Notes under the pieces: generated by a model
Told to the model about the DNA's origin: nothing
The model's database searches: none
What the model saw: only the letters and a program-made list of their open reading frames with translations
Program-made: the position numbers and the translations under genes
Assembly (NCBI GenBank): GCA_947177415.1
Contig: CAMWUK010000006.1
Coordinates: 1-64,000 of the forward strand
DNA: 64,000 bases
Reading direction: 5' to 3'
Origin: an uncultured Clostridiaceae bacterium
GTDB taxonomy: Bacteria > Bacillota > Clostridia > Lachnospirales > Lachnospiraceae
Part shown: one piece after another, positions 15,753 to 26,005 of the stretch
Layout: each line of letters starts with the position of its first letter
How positions within the stretch are numbered: position 1 is the first letter of the stretch

Positions 15753-18050
15753 ATGAAAAAGAATTTATGGAAAAAGATTCTTCTTCTGTTTTGCATGGTA
15801 TTATGTCTGTTAGGAATTTTTCGCCAAGAAGGTATGATAAAAGCAGAAACAGGAGAGAAAAAAGAAAATAATCAGTTTGACATAGAGGCAGAAACTGCAC
15901 TTGGCAACTATGTAAAAGTAGGCAGAAACAGTCAGATGAAAGTAACAATTACCAATCATGGTGAGAATTTTAATGGACTGATTCAAATCATTACTGTGGT
16001 AAATAATTATAATACTATGAAGCAGAAAGATTTTTCTATTGGAAAAGGAGAAACAAAAAACATAGAAATCCCTTTTCGTATGCAAAGTGGTTATAAGAAT
16101 ATATTAGTGCGTATTACAGATGAAGATGAAAAAGTACTTAAGAAAGTACGGATAAAAGTAACTTTATCAGACAGTTATGAGTATTTGACAGGTGTGCTTA
16201 CAGAAAATAAACCAGATATGGGATATTTACAGAATTATACAAATGTAACCTGGTTAGATAAGAAGAATATGCCAGAGACTGCAGAGGAAATAGATGCTTT
16301 AGATCGGATTTATATCAATGATTTTCAGACAGCAAAGCTTAGCAAGGAACAATACAAGACTTTAAAGACATGGGTAGAAGAAGGTGGAGACTTAGTTATA
16401 GGAACAGGAAAAAATGCTAGTGATACCCTTGGAATATTTCAGGATGATTTTTTGAAAGGGAAAATAGGAGAATTATTAAGTGACAATAGAGTTAAGTTAT
16501 CCTTTGAAGGAGAGACCATTTATGAAGATAAAAAAGGAAATTACAATATACACAGTATTTCAGCAGGAAAAGGGAGTATTTGGGTATATGATGTAAATCT
16601 GGCAGTTGCTAACAATGAATGGAAAGAAAAAGGGGAAAGGTATATAAATTACCAGCTCAACCAACAATTTGGAATAACAGAATTTCCGAATACAGGAAAT
16701 GAGGATGGTCTATATGTAGGTGATGAATTACAAGTAAAGGATGCCAGCAATCTTCCTAATATATTTTTTTATGGTATCGTTTTTTTGATTTATGTTATAT
16801 GTGTTTCTTTTGGTGTTTATTTTATTTTAAAGAAAAGGGATAAACTGGAAAAAACATGGATGGCGGTTCCAGTATTGGCTTTTTTCTTTATTATAGTAGT
16901 ATATATAATGGCAAGTAATACACGAATTTCAGGACCATTTATCATGTATCGGGGAGAGATTCGTTTTTCTGATGAGAATGATACGAATCCCAAAGAAAAA
17001 AATATTTTACAGATTAGTTCTGCCAATAATCAAAATTATACATTAGCAATACCAGAAGGAAGAACCGTATATTCAGAAGAGGGAGATGTTGATTCGGAGC
17101 AGACAACTTCCTCTGATAACTATAAGCTTGGTTTTTATGAAGGAGAGAAGAACCAGTATGTATCTGTAAAATATGTATCAGCTTTTGAGAAAAATCTCCT
17201 TATATCTGAACAAAACCGTAAGATGGGAAAAGGTTATGAAAGTAAGATTAATAGTGAACAATTCCATTGTCAGGGAACTTTTACAAACCATACGGGATAT
17301 ACTCTCAAATATGCTGTTTTGATAACAGAAAACGAATGCCATATACTAGGTACTATAAAAGATGGGGAAACAAAAGAAATTAATAAAAATACTCTAATAT
17401 CAACAGATAATAGGGATGCATTTTCAGAGAGATTGTTTGGTACAAAAGATGAAAAAAAAATGACAGTAGAAGCTATACGTTATCAAACTGTATTCTATGA
17501 TGGGTTGTTTGAAGGGAATGAAGGGGTTTTCTCTTGCATTGATTTAAAAGAAGACAGGGAAAAAATGAATGGGGAGTGGGGTATTGACTGTGATGGAATT
17601 ACCACCTGCAGGATGCCTGTAGAGATAGATTATACTTATAAAAGTGATGAATTTGTGCCAAATCTTCTTGTAGCAGCTAAGGATGTAGATGGTGTAATAG
17701 ACTCGGATTATACTTTTAATTATTCTAAGACACGAAGCGTGGATATGGAATACACCCTAAAACAGGGAGATACTTTAACAGGGATATATTATTTGAAAGA
17801 TGGCAATCCTTCTATGGATCAGAAAGAAGAAGCTGTTTTTGATGGTGAAGTTTTGCTTTATAATTATAAGACAGGGAAATATGAGTTGGTTTTTGAAAGT
17901 GGTAAGGAAAAAAGCATAAGAAAAACCGGGAATTATGTAAATAAAGAGAATATATTAAAAATCCGGTTTAAAACCAACAAAAGAACAAATAATGAGGAAG
18001 AATGGGAGTACCTTCCAGTGATATCATTATCTGTAAAAAAGGCTGAATAG
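15753..18050 (+). CDS. Large secreted/membrane protein, paralogue 1 (765 aa)
   Basis: The N-terminal signal segment (residues 1-30) is followed by a beta-rich domain (ALGNYVKVGRNSQMKVTITN) and a glutamine-amidotransferase-like fold region (YINDFQTAKLSKEQYKTL, then VEEGGDLVIGTGK). Two membrane helices follow at about residues 330-390, then a large second extracytoplasmic region. The ATG at 15753 is used; an in-frame ATG 18 nt upstream overlaps the GGAGG site. It is clearly homologous to the 792-residue protein at 20135 and both flank the two-component genes. Function unknown; an envelope-sensing or transport-linked role is inferred from the neighbours. Confidence 0.75.
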   Translation: MKKNLWKKILLLFCMVLCLLGIFRQEGMIKAETGEKKENNQFDIEAETALGNYVKVGRNSQMKVTITNHGENFNGLIQIITVVNNYNTMKQKDFSIGKGETKNIEIPFRMQSGYKNILVRITDEDEKVLKKVRIKVTLSDSYEYLTGVLTENKPDMGYLQNYTNVTWLDKKNMPETAEEIDALDRIYINDFQTAKLSKEQYKTLKTWVEEGGDLVIGTGKNASDTLGIFQDDFLKGKIGELLSDNRVKLSFEGETIYEDKKGNYNIHSISAGKGSIWVYDVNLAVANNEWKEKGERYINYQLNQQFGITEFPNTGNEDGLYVGDELQVKDASNLPNIFFYGIVFLIYVICVSFGVYFILKKRDKLEKTWMAVPVLAFFFIIVVYIMASNTRISGPFIMYRGEIRFSDENDTNPKEKNILQISSANNQNYTLAIPEGRTVYSEEGDVDSEQTTSSDNYKLGFYEGEKNQYVSVKYVSAFEKNLLISEQNRKMGKGYESKINSEQFHCQGTFTNHTGYTLKYAVLITENECHILGTIKDGETKEINKNTLISTDNRDAFSERLFGTKDEKKMTVEAIRYQTVFYDGLFEGNEGVFSCIDLKEDREKMNGEWGIDCDGITTCRMPVEIDYTYKSDEFVPNLLVAAKDVDGVIDSDYTFNYSKTRSVDMEYTLKQGDTLTGIYYLKDGNPSMDQKEEAVFDGEVLLYNYKTGKYELVFESGKEKSIRKTGNYVNKENILKIRFKTNKRTNNEEEWEYLPVISLSVKKAE

Positions 18051-18071
18051 TAATATAAAGTTTAAAATATT

Positions 18072-18115
18072 GTAAGTTTTTTGTAAGGATTTTTTCTCAA
18101 AATCTATGGTAGGAT
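18072..18115 (+). promoter_or_regulatory. Two-component-type operator and promoter, copy 2
   Basis: ATTGTAAGTTTTTTGTAAGG with GTAAG starting at 18072 and 18083, and TAGGAT at 18110-18115. It matches the site at 15668-15711 in repeat spacing (11 bp) and in distance to the -10 (21 bp). It would make the response regulator autoregulatory. Confidence 0.7.
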
Positions 18116-18153
18116 ATAGAAGATATATCGGACTATAAGAAAGGGGAGATAAG

Positions 18154-18849
18154 ATGCCGGGAGCAAGTATTCTAGTAGTAGATGATGATAAAGAAATTGC
18201 AGATTTAGTAGAAATTCATCTGGTTAGTGATGGTTATCAGGTATACAAAGCAAATAGTGCAAAAGAAGGCATGGAAATATTTGAAAGAGAACAGATTGAT
18301 TTGATGATTTTAGATATTATGATGCCGGAAGTGGATGGACTAACAATGTGTAATATGGTTCGGGAGAAGAGTAATCTTCCTATTATTATGCTTAGTGCAA
18401 AGTCTACAGATCTGGATAAAATTGTAGGACTTAGTAATGGTGCAGATGACTATGTAATTAAGCCTTTTAATCCACTAGAACTTATGGCAAGGGTAAAATC
18501 CCAATTAAGAAGATATACCACCTTTAATGTGCCACAAGAACGGCAGGCAAAAGAGATTGTGGTAAGTAATTTACGTATTGATACGATAAACCATAAAGTG
18601 ATTGCCAATGAAAAAGAGGTAAAACTCACACCAATTGAGTTTAAAATAGTCACATTGCTTGCCTCCCATCCAGGGAAAGTGTATAGCACAGATGAGATTT
18701 TTGAACAGGTGTGGAATGAGAAGATGTATGAGGCGAATAATACAGTTATGGTACATATCAGACGTTTAAGGGAAAAAATAGAGATAAACCCTCGAAATGC
18801 CAAGATTATCAAAACAGTATGGGGAGTGGGATATAAAATCGATGAATAA
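18154..18849 (+). CDS. OmpR/VanR-family response regulator
   Basis: A 231-residue regulator with an N-terminal receiver domain (phospho-acceptor D54 in LMILDIMMPEVDG, acidic D10-D12, K103 in VIKPF) and a C-terminal winged-helix DNA-binding domain (LTPIEFKIVTLLASHPGKVY ... VMVHIRRLREKI). It forms a pair with the histidine kinase that overlaps its end. The GTAAG direct repeats upstream of itself and of paralogue 1 are its likely targets. Confidence 0.95.
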   Translation: MPGASILVVDDDKEIADLVEIHLVSDGYQVYKANSAKEGMEIFEREQIDLMILDIMMPEVDGLTMCNMVREKSNLPIIMLSAKSTDLDKIVGLSNGADDYVIKPFNPLELMARVKSQLRRYTTFNVPQERQAKEIVVSNLRIDTINHKVIANEKEVKLTPIEFKIVTLLASHPGKVYSTDEIFEQVWNEKMYEANNTVMVHIRRLREKIEINPRNAKIIKTVWGVGYKIDE

Positions 18850-20119
18850 TTTTTGGAGAAGTTTTCGGTTTAAAATAATGCTTTACAGCCTGTTAAGCTT
18901 AATTTTAGCATTGATAACAGAAGTTGTATTGATTACAGGAATTTTCTTTGCAGTTGATCTTTTTACTAAAGATAGATTGAAAGTTTCTACACAGGAGATG
19001 GTGGAGAAGACAGTGACAGAAGAGGTTTTGGAAGAAAACTTGGACGAAAAAGATACAGAAGAAGACAAAAAGCCAGAGTATAGACCAAAAGACAAGATTG
19101 CAAATGAAGTGATTGTGGCGAATGGTTCTAGGAAAAGATTTCTCGCTCATATTGAGAAGATACAAAGATTTCTTTACCTATTAATTACGATTGCCATTTT
19201 GATTTATATAGGAATCTTTCTGACATATTTTCACATGTTTACCCACAAAACATCAGATTATCTGGCAGAAATATCTAATGGAATTGATGAGATCGCAAAA
19301 GGAGATTTCCGCAAATCTGTGAGAGTTATAGGAGAAGATGAAATTGCTAATATTGCAGAAAAGATAAACAATATGACAAGGGAAATACAGACATTGATTG
19401 AGAATGAACGGGATTATGAGAAAGAAAAAAGTGATTTGATTACCAATGTGGCACACGATTTGCGGACACCTTTGACTTCTGTTATTGGTTATCTTGATTT
19501 AGTAAAAAGAAAAAACGAATTGACAAATGAAGATAGAGAAAAGTATGTCACTATTGCTTATGATAAATCAAAACGCTTGGAAAAACTTATTAACGATTTA
19601 TTTGAGTTTACCAAAGTGGGAGCAGAGAAGGTACAAATAAATAAGCACAACTTGAATTTTAAAAAGTTTATGCAGCAAATGGTGGAGGAATTCTACCCTA
19701 GTTTTGAAGAGGCTAAATTGGAATGTATTGTGCAAGACGAATTGGTACAAGGACGGCTTATGGCAGATCCGGACTTGCTGGCAAGGGGAATTGCCAATTT
19801 GTTTAGCAATGCAGTAAAGTATGGAAAAGATGGAAAAGTGATAAGAGTCTGTTTAAAAGAGGATGAAGAAAGCATTTATCTGACTTTAACCAATTTTGGA
19901 GAGATTATTTCAGAGGAAGATTTGGGACATATTTTTGATAAGTTTTTCCGGGTGGAGAATTCCCGTTCACTAGAAACTGGAGGAACTGGTCTGGGACTTG
20001 CCATAGCAAAGAAGGTAATCCTTTTACATCGTGGGCAAATTAGTGTATCCAGTGATTATAAAGGAACTGTATTTTCTATTACCTTGCCAATAGGAGAACT
20101 AGCAGAAAAAAATAAATAG
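18842..20119 (+). CDS. VanS-type sensor histidine kinase
   Basis: A 425-residue membrane kinase. Helices at about residues 12-36 and 109-130 enclose a short, very acidic and lysine-rich loop of about 70 residues. A HAMP domain (GIDEIAKGDFRKSVRV) leads to the HisKA box with H205 in TNVAHDLRTPLTSVIGYL, then the ATPase N box (NLFSNAVKYGKDG) and G box (GGTGLGLAIAKK). The start at 18842 overlaps the regulator's end by 8 bp, giving a normal kinase length; the frame continues upstream inside the regulator gene. The ligand is unknown. Confidence 0.94.
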   Translation: MNNFWRSFRFKIMLYSLLSLILALITEVVLITGIFFAVDLFTKDRLKVSTQEMVEKTVTEEVLEENLDEKDTEEDKKPEYRPKDKIANEVIVANGSRKRFLAHIEKIQRFLYLLITIAILIYIGIFLTYFHMFTHKTSDYLAEISNGIDEIAKGDFRKSVRVIGEDEIANIAEKINNMTREIQTLIENERDYEKEKSDLITNVAHDLRTPLTSVIGYLDLVKRKNELTNEDREKYVTIAYDKSKRLEKLINDLFEFTKVGAEKVQINKHNLNFKKFMQQMVEEFYPSFEEAKLECIVQDELVQGRLMADPDLLARGIANLFSNAVKYGKDGKVIRVCLKEDEESIYLTLTNFGEIISEEDLGHIFDKFFRVENSRSLETGGTGLGLAIAKKVILLHRGQISVSSDYKGTVFSITLPIGELAEKNK

Positions 20120-20134
20120 AAAGGAAAAGAAATC

Positions 20135-22513
20135 ATGAAAGGGAAAAAAAGTGTTAGCATAAAACATATTATTTTCTTATGTGCATTTATGCTTGTTAGT
20201 ATGATTGGAATTTTAAATCTGTGTTTTATGAATACAGTAGCACAGGCTGAAACAGGAGATAAAAACACCAAAGAGAAAAAAGAAAGATTTGTTGTGGATA
20301 GCAAAGCAAGAATAGGCAATTATGTTAGACGTAACGAGGATATGGAGCTGGTAACCACAGTTACAAATAATGAAGAAGATTTTACCGGATTTATACAGGC
20401 TATCATGATAAATGAAGAGGGCAAAAATGTAATGTACCAGACAGACTTAGTACTGGCAGCAGGAGAAACAAAAACGGTTAGCCAGGAAATGAGATGGACT
20501 AACAATAGTAGCCGTATTATGGTACATATTACAGATAAGAAGGAAAATATTTTAGCCAAAAAGAAAGTAAAAGTATCCATGCTTACAGAAGAACAGTGTT
20601 TGATTGGAATTTTATCTGACGAAAAACAGGAGTTAGGCTACTGGGATAGTGAAAAGGTGGCATATCTAAGCAAAGAAGATATTTCCTCTTTTGGAATGAA
20701 TGTAATAGATGTATTGCTTATTAACAATTTTAATACAGGAGATTTAGAAAAAGAGCAGTATGAGGCGGTAAAAGAGTGGGTAGAACATGGTGGCACTTTG
20801 ATTGTTGGAACAGGTGAACAAGTGAACCGGACTCTTGCGATGTTCCAAGATGACTATTTATCTGGCAGAATTGGTAATGCAAAACAAGGAATAGCAGACA
20901 TTTCTTTTCAAGGAGAAAAGATAACAGATGATATCGTTGATGATATTGTATTACATAAAGTGGAAAAAGGACTTGGAGTAATTTGTGTGGCAAATAAAAA
21001 TCTGGGGATAGATAAATCTGCATGGGGTAAAAAAGGTTATGAATATATAAATGCAATAAAGAGACAGTATAGTACAGTGTTGCAGGAACGGTTGGAAAAT
21101 GGGACAGATTATTATGGTTATTCCTATTATGGTTTTGGGGCGGATTCCATCTTGAGAGGTGCAAATGAGATACCATCCATTAAGAATTTTGCAATTGTGT
21201 TATGCATATACATTATTCTTATTACTGTAGGTGCATTTTTGGTTTTAAAGAAAAAAGATAAATTAGAATGGACATGGGGAGTGATACCGGTAATTGGTGT
21301 AATATTTGCTGGGGTGATTATTGTTATAGGTTCCAAAACCCGTATAAGTGGAACTTATATGAATTATACACAAATAATGGAATTTCAGGAGGAAGGCAAT
21401 TCTAATATAAAAAATATAACTTATATGGATGTTGCATCATCAAACAATGCTGATTATGAAATTGTAGTGCCAGAGAAAACACAAGTATATGCAAAATCTG
21501 CTTTTAACTATTATGATGATGATTATGATAATGAGGGATATGATGATTATAATATCGGATTTATAACTAAGGATAATAAAAAAATAATTGCATTAAAGAA
21601 TAATCAGGCGTTTGAAACATCGAAATTAGTGTCAGAGAGTGAAGAAACCCTAGATGGAAATTATCAAAGTGATATGCATTATCTGAATGCAACCCTCAGT
21701 GGAACCTTTATCAATGAAACAGGATTTACCATAAAAAATGCAGTTCTTTGGACAGAACAAAAACTATACAAATTGGGTACAATAAAACCTGGAGAAAAGG
21801 TAGAAATAACCAACAAAACACCTTTTACTCTTTATACGTATAGTTATGGACAACAAAGCAATTATTATAAGATTTTGGGGGTAAATCCAGATAAACAAAA
21901 ATGGTCTTTAGAGGAAGCCAGATATGTCGATGCGTTGGATAATGTCTTTCAAAACTATACTGATAGTGGGCGACAGAAAGGTGTAGTATATGGATATATG
22001 GATACTGATGATGCTGCTGCGAAAGAAAGATGGGGAATAAAAAGCTATGGTATTTCTTTGGTGAAATTCCCAATTAAAATTAGCTATAGAGCAGATAATG
22101 GAGAGATCTATGTTCCAGATATTGTGACAGAAGGTCAGTGTATAAAAGGCTCCTATTATTCTGGTGACCATACTGCATATTTAGATGAAGACCTTGTGAT
22201 AGAATATACATTGGAAGAGAATGAACGTTTAACAGGAATTTATTTTTCCGAACTATTGAATCCTTCTATTAACAAAAGTGTCGGACAATATTACGGAGAA
22301 CTTTATGAAGGTGAGATTGAAGCATACAACTGGGAAACCAAGAAATATGAGGCAGTTTTTAAAACGGATCAAGAGGGAGAAGTAACAGATGTAGAGAAAT
22401 ATGTAGGGAAAGGAAATATTGTACGAATCCGTATGAGTGCCGAGAACAAAGAAGAAGGAGATGTTTATGTTCCAGTAATTTCCATTACAAAGGAGGTAAA
22501 GAAGAATGGTTAA
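20135..22513 (+). CDS. Large secreted/membrane protein, paralogue 2 (792 aa)
   Basis: The domain order equals that of the protein at 15753: signal segment ending near residue 33, beta-rich domain starting ARIGNYVRRNEDMELVTTVT, amidotransferase-like stretch (VEHGGTLIVGTGE), two central membrane helices (AIVLCIYIILITVGAFLVLK and the next), then a long outer region with YDDDYDNEGYDDY. AAGGAAAAG precedes the ATG, 15 nt after the kinase stop. Its last codons overlap the ABC ATPase gene by 8 bp, tying it to the transporter. No enzymatic motif is evident. Confidence 0.75.
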   Translation: MKGKKSVSIKHIIFLCAFMLVSMIGILNLCFMNTVAQAETGDKNTKEKKERFVVDSKARIGNYVRRNEDMELVTTVTNNEEDFTGFIQAIMINEEGKNVMYQTDLVLAAGETKTVSQEMRWTNNSSRIMVHITDKKENILAKKKVKVSMLTEEQCLIGILSDEKQELGYWDSEKVAYLSKEDISSFGMNVIDVLLINNFNTGDLEKEQYEAVKEWVEHGGTLIVGTGEQVNRTLAMFQDDYLSGRIGNAKQGIADISFQGEKITDDIVDDIVLHKVEKGLGVICVANKNLGIDKSAWGKKGYEYINAIKRQYSTVLQERLENGTDYYGYSYYGFGADSILRGANEIPSIKNFAIVLCIYIILITVGAFLVLKKKDKLEWTWGVIPVIGVIFAGVIIVIGSKTRISGTYMNYTQIMEFQEEGNSNIKNITYMDVASSNNADYEIVVPEKTQVYAKSAFNYYDDDYDNEGYDDYNIGFITKDNKKIIALKNNQAFETSKLVSESEETLDGNYQSDMHYLNATLSGTFINETGFTIKNAVLWTEQKLYKLGTIKPGEKVEITNKTPFTLYTYSYGQQSNYYKILGVNPDKQKWSLEEARYVDALDNVFQNYTDSGRQKGVVYGYMDTDDAAAKERWGIKSYGISLVKFPIKISYRADNGEIYVPDIVTEGQCIKGSYYSGDHTAYLDEDLVIEYTLEENERLTGIYFSELLNPSINKSVGQYYGELYEGEIEAYNWETKKYEAVFKTDQEGEVTDVEKYVGKGNIVRIRMSAENKEEGDVYVPVISITKEVKKNG

Positions 22514-23432
22514 GATAGAGGAATTAAGAAAAAATTATGGAAAATTTCAAGCCTTAGACGGTATGAATTTGGATATAAAAAAAGGTGAATTGTTTGGTTT
22601 TGTAGGACCAAATGGTGCAGGGAAAACAACGACCATGCGTATTATGTCCGGACTGCTTTCGGCAGATGGAGGCACAGTTATGGTGGGGGATGTAAATGTA
22701 ACAGCTCACCCTACTAAGGTAAAAGACAAGATTGGATATATGCCGGATTTCTTTGGTGTTTATGACAATTTAAAGGCAATCGAATATATGGAATTTTTTG
22801 CATCCATTTATGGATTTTATGGAAAGTCAGCAAGAAAACTTTGTTTAGAAATGATGGATCTGGTAAATTTGGCAGATAAAGAAAATGCTTATGTAGATGG
22901 ATTGTCAAGAGGAATGAAGCAAAGACTATGCTTAGCGAGATGTTTGATTCACAATCCGGAACTTTTGATTTTAGATGAGCCTGCATCGGGACTGGATCCA
23001 AGGGCACGTTTTGAAATGAAAGAGATTCTACGGAATTTGTCAGATATGGGGAAAACGATCCTAATTAGTTCCCATATTCTTCCTGAGCTTGCAGAAATGT
23101 GTACGAATGTGGGAATTGTAGAGCATGGAAAGCTGGTTGTCAGTGGAACGGTAGATGAAATTATGTCAAGAATGAATAGTTCTAATCCGTTAGTTGTAAA
23201 ATTTGAAGAAGGTCAAGATGAAACAATACATTTCCTAAAGGAGAATCCGGCTATTGAAAATATTTCTATTCGTAGTGATAAGGTATATATTGGATTTCAG
23301 GGAAACAGTATGGAAGAAGGCAGATTACTTGGCGATATGGTTAGACATGGAGCGGTAATTTCTTCTTATGGAAGAGAAGAAGGAAATTTGGAATCCTTGT
23401 TTATGCAGATTACAGGAAATGAGGGGGAGTAA
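22506..23432 (+). CDS. ABC transporter ATP-binding protein
   Basis: A 308-residue ATPase of the CcmA/NatA type. Walker A is GPNGAGKTT at residues 35-43, the signature motif is LSRGMKQRL, Walker B LLILDEPASGLD and the switch histidine lies in ISSHILPELAEM. It carries a C-terminal extension of about 90 residues typical of this subfamily. It overlaps the preceding gene by 8 bp and is followed 3 bp later by its permease. Direction and substrate of transport are unknown. Confidence 0.95.
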   Translation: MVKIEELRKNYGKFQALDGMNLDIKKGELFGFVGPNGAGKTTTMRIMSGLLSADGGTVMVGDVNVTAHPTKVKDKIGYMPDFFGVYDNLKAIEYMEFFASIYGFYGKSARKLCLEMMDLVNLADKENAYVDGLSRGMKQRLCLARCLIHNPELLILDEPASGLDPRARFEMKEILRNLSDMGKTILISSHILPELAEMCTNVGIVEHGKLVVSGTVDEIMSRMNSSNPLVVKFEEGQDETIHFLKENPAIENISIRSDKVYIGFQGNSMEEGRLLGDMVRHGAVISSYGREEGNLESLFMQITGNEGE

Positions 23433-23435
23433 AAA

Positions 23436-24335
23436 ATGTTTAGAAATCCGGTTTGTATAAAAGAAATGAAATTGTCTGTCAGAACAAAAAAGACAGCAGT
23501 GGGATTATTTGTATTTAATGGTATATTAGCAGCTCTTGGTCTGTTTGCGTATTACATTATGTTTGATATATCAGGTGGTACTTCATATAGTTATGTGAAT
23601 CTAAGTTCAGTCATTTATCTTTATGCAGTCATTGCTGTTATGGAAATGGCTATGATAGCATTTGTTATTCCGGCGATTACAGCAGGCTCTATCGCATCAG
23701 AGAGAGAAAAACAGACATTAGAGATACTTTTGACTACACGTTTGACACCTTGGCAGATTGTAACAGGGAAACTGGTATCTTCCATTAGTACCTTGTTACT
23801 TTATATCATATCCAGTTTGCCAATCCTTTGTATTGTTTTTTCTATAGGTGGTGTTACCGTATGGGATATGGTACAGATTATGTTATATGTGTTTGTACTT
23901 GCAATTTATCTGGGAAGTTTTGGTATTTTATTTTCTACCATTTTTAAGAAGTCTATTGTTGCAACAGTATACACCTATGGAATGTTAATCCTTACATCTA
24001 TTGTATTTTATGTGATAGTTCCAATTGTTTATGCAGTGAAAGAGGTGAATGCCGATGGAAAAACTGCAGTAGATGTAGGTCATCTGGTAGTGATAAATTT
24101 ATTGAATCCACTGATCTCTGTTTTAGCACTTATTTGTAATCAGATAGTGACAGCAAGGGTTTTCCAGGGTATTTCCTTAAATGGAATGTCAAACGATTTC
24201 TGGGGAAATATGGATCCTGGGACTTGGTTGATTATTAGTATTATAGCACAGCTTTTTGTGGCATTTTTATGCTTATTCCTTGCAACAAAACGTTTGAATC
24301 CTATTAAAAAAGTAAAGAAATCAAAACAGGCATAG
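23436..24335 (+). CDS. ABC-2 type permease
   Basis: A 299-residue protein with six hydrophobic helices. The motif AGSIASEREKQTLEILLTTRLTPWQIVTGKL between helices 2 and 3 is the diagnostic ABC-2 (NatB/NosY-like) stretch. It is the partner of the ATPase encoded 3 bp upstream. GAGGGGGAG serves as ribosome site. Confidence 0.93.
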   Translation: MFRNPVCIKEMKLSVRTKKTAVGLFVFNGILAALGLFAYYIMFDISGGTSYSYVNLSSVIYLYAVIAVMEMAMIAFVIPAITAGSIASEREKQTLEILLTTRLTPWQIVTGKLVSSISTLLLYIISSLPILCIVFSIGGVTVWDMVQIMLYVFVLAIYLGSFGILFSTIFKKSIVATVYTYGMLILTSIVFYVIVPIVYAVKEVNADGKTAVDVGHLVVINLLNPLISVLALICNQIVTARVFQGISLNGMSNDFWGNMDPGTWLIISIIAQLFVAFLCLFLATKRLNPIKKVKKSKQA

Positions 24336-24374
24336 GAATAAAGGAAAGGATTCTTTGGATAGGGAGTGAGGAAA

Positions 24375-25994
24375 ATGGAAGATAAAAAAATTTGGAGGTT
24401 TTTTCGGAAAGCAAAAAGAAAAATCATAGGGAATTTATTATTACAAAATTCAATTGTTTTTGCTATTATAGGATTATTGGTGGGAACCAGTATACATGTG
24501 GCAGCATTATTTTTACCAATATATGGTTCGTTTTATTGGGCAATGATGACTGTTGGCATAACTATAGTTCTTGGGCTTTTATATACCATAATCCGTTGCC
24601 CGAATAATCAGGAAATTGCACTTATCATAGATAGTAAGGGTATGGATGAGCAATTGGTTACTTCTATGGAATTAAAAGAAAAGAAGGATGCCATCAGTTC
24701 TTTGCAAAAACAAAGGACATTGGATGCCATTTCCAGGTATTCCATAAAAGAGAGACTGCCATTCAAATGGTCATTTACTAATATGCTTTTATTTGGATTC
24801 TCTGCTTTAGCATTTTTCATTGCTGCAATTATGCCCTCTAATGCAAAGAGTCAGGCATTAGCACTTCATGAGTTGAAGAAAGTAGTAGAAGAAGAAAAAG
24901 ATAAAGTAGAGGAAGTAAAGAAGGAAGTAGCGAAGTTAGAGGAAGTTAGTAAAGCTGAGTTGACCAAATTGCAAAAAATTTTGGAAGACTCATTGAAAGA
25001 AATTAAAGAGTCTGAAAAAGAAAAGGATTTAGAAAAGGCAAAAGAACGCATGGAGACAAAACTTAAGAATGAATTAGAAAAACAGGATAGCGATCTTAGC
25101 CGCCAACTTTCCGAAATATTAGAAAAAAAAGATATGATAAAGAAAACAGCAGAGGAAAAGGAGCAAGAAGAGCAGGAAAAAGAATTAAACGAACAATTGA
25201 AGAAATTACAGGAACAGCTTAGCCAGTCAGGGGGAAATGGACAGAAAGAACAATCCCAAGAGGAAAATAATGGAGGTAATGGAGACAACAACGATAAAAA
25301 TGAGAATGGAAACGGAAATGAAGAAAATGAAAACCAGGGAAATCAAAATAATTCCACAGATCTTATGGAATTGGCTGAACAAGTACAACAGGCAGCAAGT
25401 AATGGGTTATTATCGGCTCAGGATATGCAACAGCTTACCCAAGCCCTGGCACAAGCCAATAATGCTTTGGTAAATAGTAATTTGTCTAATCAGCAATTGC
25501 AAGCACTAAGTGGACAAATGTCCCAAATGTTAGCTTCTGCAGGAAATGCAAATGTGTCTGAACAGGCAACAGCCTCAATGGGAGGCTCTTCTGGTTCAAA
25601 TGGCAACAATGGACAAGGCGGATCTGGTGGAAATAGTTCCGGAGGAAGCAGTAATGGCGGCAGTGGTTCAGGAATAGGAAATGGAGGCGGTGGAAGCTAT
25701 AATATGGGAAGCAAAAATGGGGTGGAAAAAGAATATGTAAAGAATACTTCAGAGGAAGTAACCGTTCCTGGAAAAGTAGGAGATGATGAAAATCTTACTG
25801 GTAAAACCAGTGGAGATGGTCAGTCTTATACCCAAAGTTCCAAGAATGGACTTGCATGGGCAGGGAATTCTGTGAATTATAGCCAGGTAGTTGGAGATTA
25901 TGCGAATCAGGCATATAGTGATGTAGAAAATAATAAAGTGCCAGATTCCATGAAAGAAATTGTGAAATCATATTTTGCTGGTTTAACAAACTAA
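24375..25994 (+). CDS. Membrane protein with coiled coil and Gly/Asn-rich tail (539 aa)
   Basis: Two adjacent N-terminal helices (residues about 25-75) and a third near 135-150 precede a long charged coiled coil (about 165-275, VEEEKDKVEEVKKEVAKLEE and so on). A low-complexity N/G/Q/S-rich region follows, then a conserved-looking tail AWAGNSVNYSQVVGDYANQA. This layout recalls DUF4175-like proteins found beside MoxR/vWA/ABC clusters, but the match is by layout only. It closes the operon and is followed by a terminator. The ATG at 24375 is preferred to a GTG nine bases upstream. Confidence 0.7.
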   Translation: MEDKKIWRFFRKAKRKIIGNLLLQNSIVFAIIGLLVGTSIHVAALFLPIYGSFYWAMMTVGITIVLGLLYTIIRCPNNQEIALIIDSKGMDEQLVTSMELKEKKDAISSLQKQRTLDAISRYSIKERLPFKWSFTNMLLFGFSALAFFIAAIMPSNAKSQALALHELKKVVEEEKDKVEEVKKEVAKLEEVSKAELTKLQKILEDSLKEIKESEKEKDLEKAKERMETKLKNELEKQDSDLSRQLSEILEKKDMIKKTAEEKEQEEQEKELNEQLKKLQEQLSQSGGNGQKEQSQEENNGGNGDNNDKNENGNGNEENENQGNQNNSTDLMELAEQVQQAASNGLLSAQDMQQLTQALAQANNALVNSNLSNQQLQALSGQMSQMLASAGNANVSEQATASMGGSSGSNGNNGQGGSGGNSSGGSSNGGSGSGIGNGGGGSYNMGSKNGVEKEYVKNTSEEVTVPGKVGDDENLTGKTSGDGQSYTQSSKNGLAWAGNSVNYSQVVGDYANQAYSDVENNKVPDSMKEIVKSYFAGLTN

Positions 25995-26005
25995 TTGAAT
26001 ATTGC

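Noticed and set aside
24866-25291. Serine-rich minus-strand frame inside the coiled-coil membrane protein gene
   Set aside because: The composition mirrors the Lys/Glu codons of the real gene.
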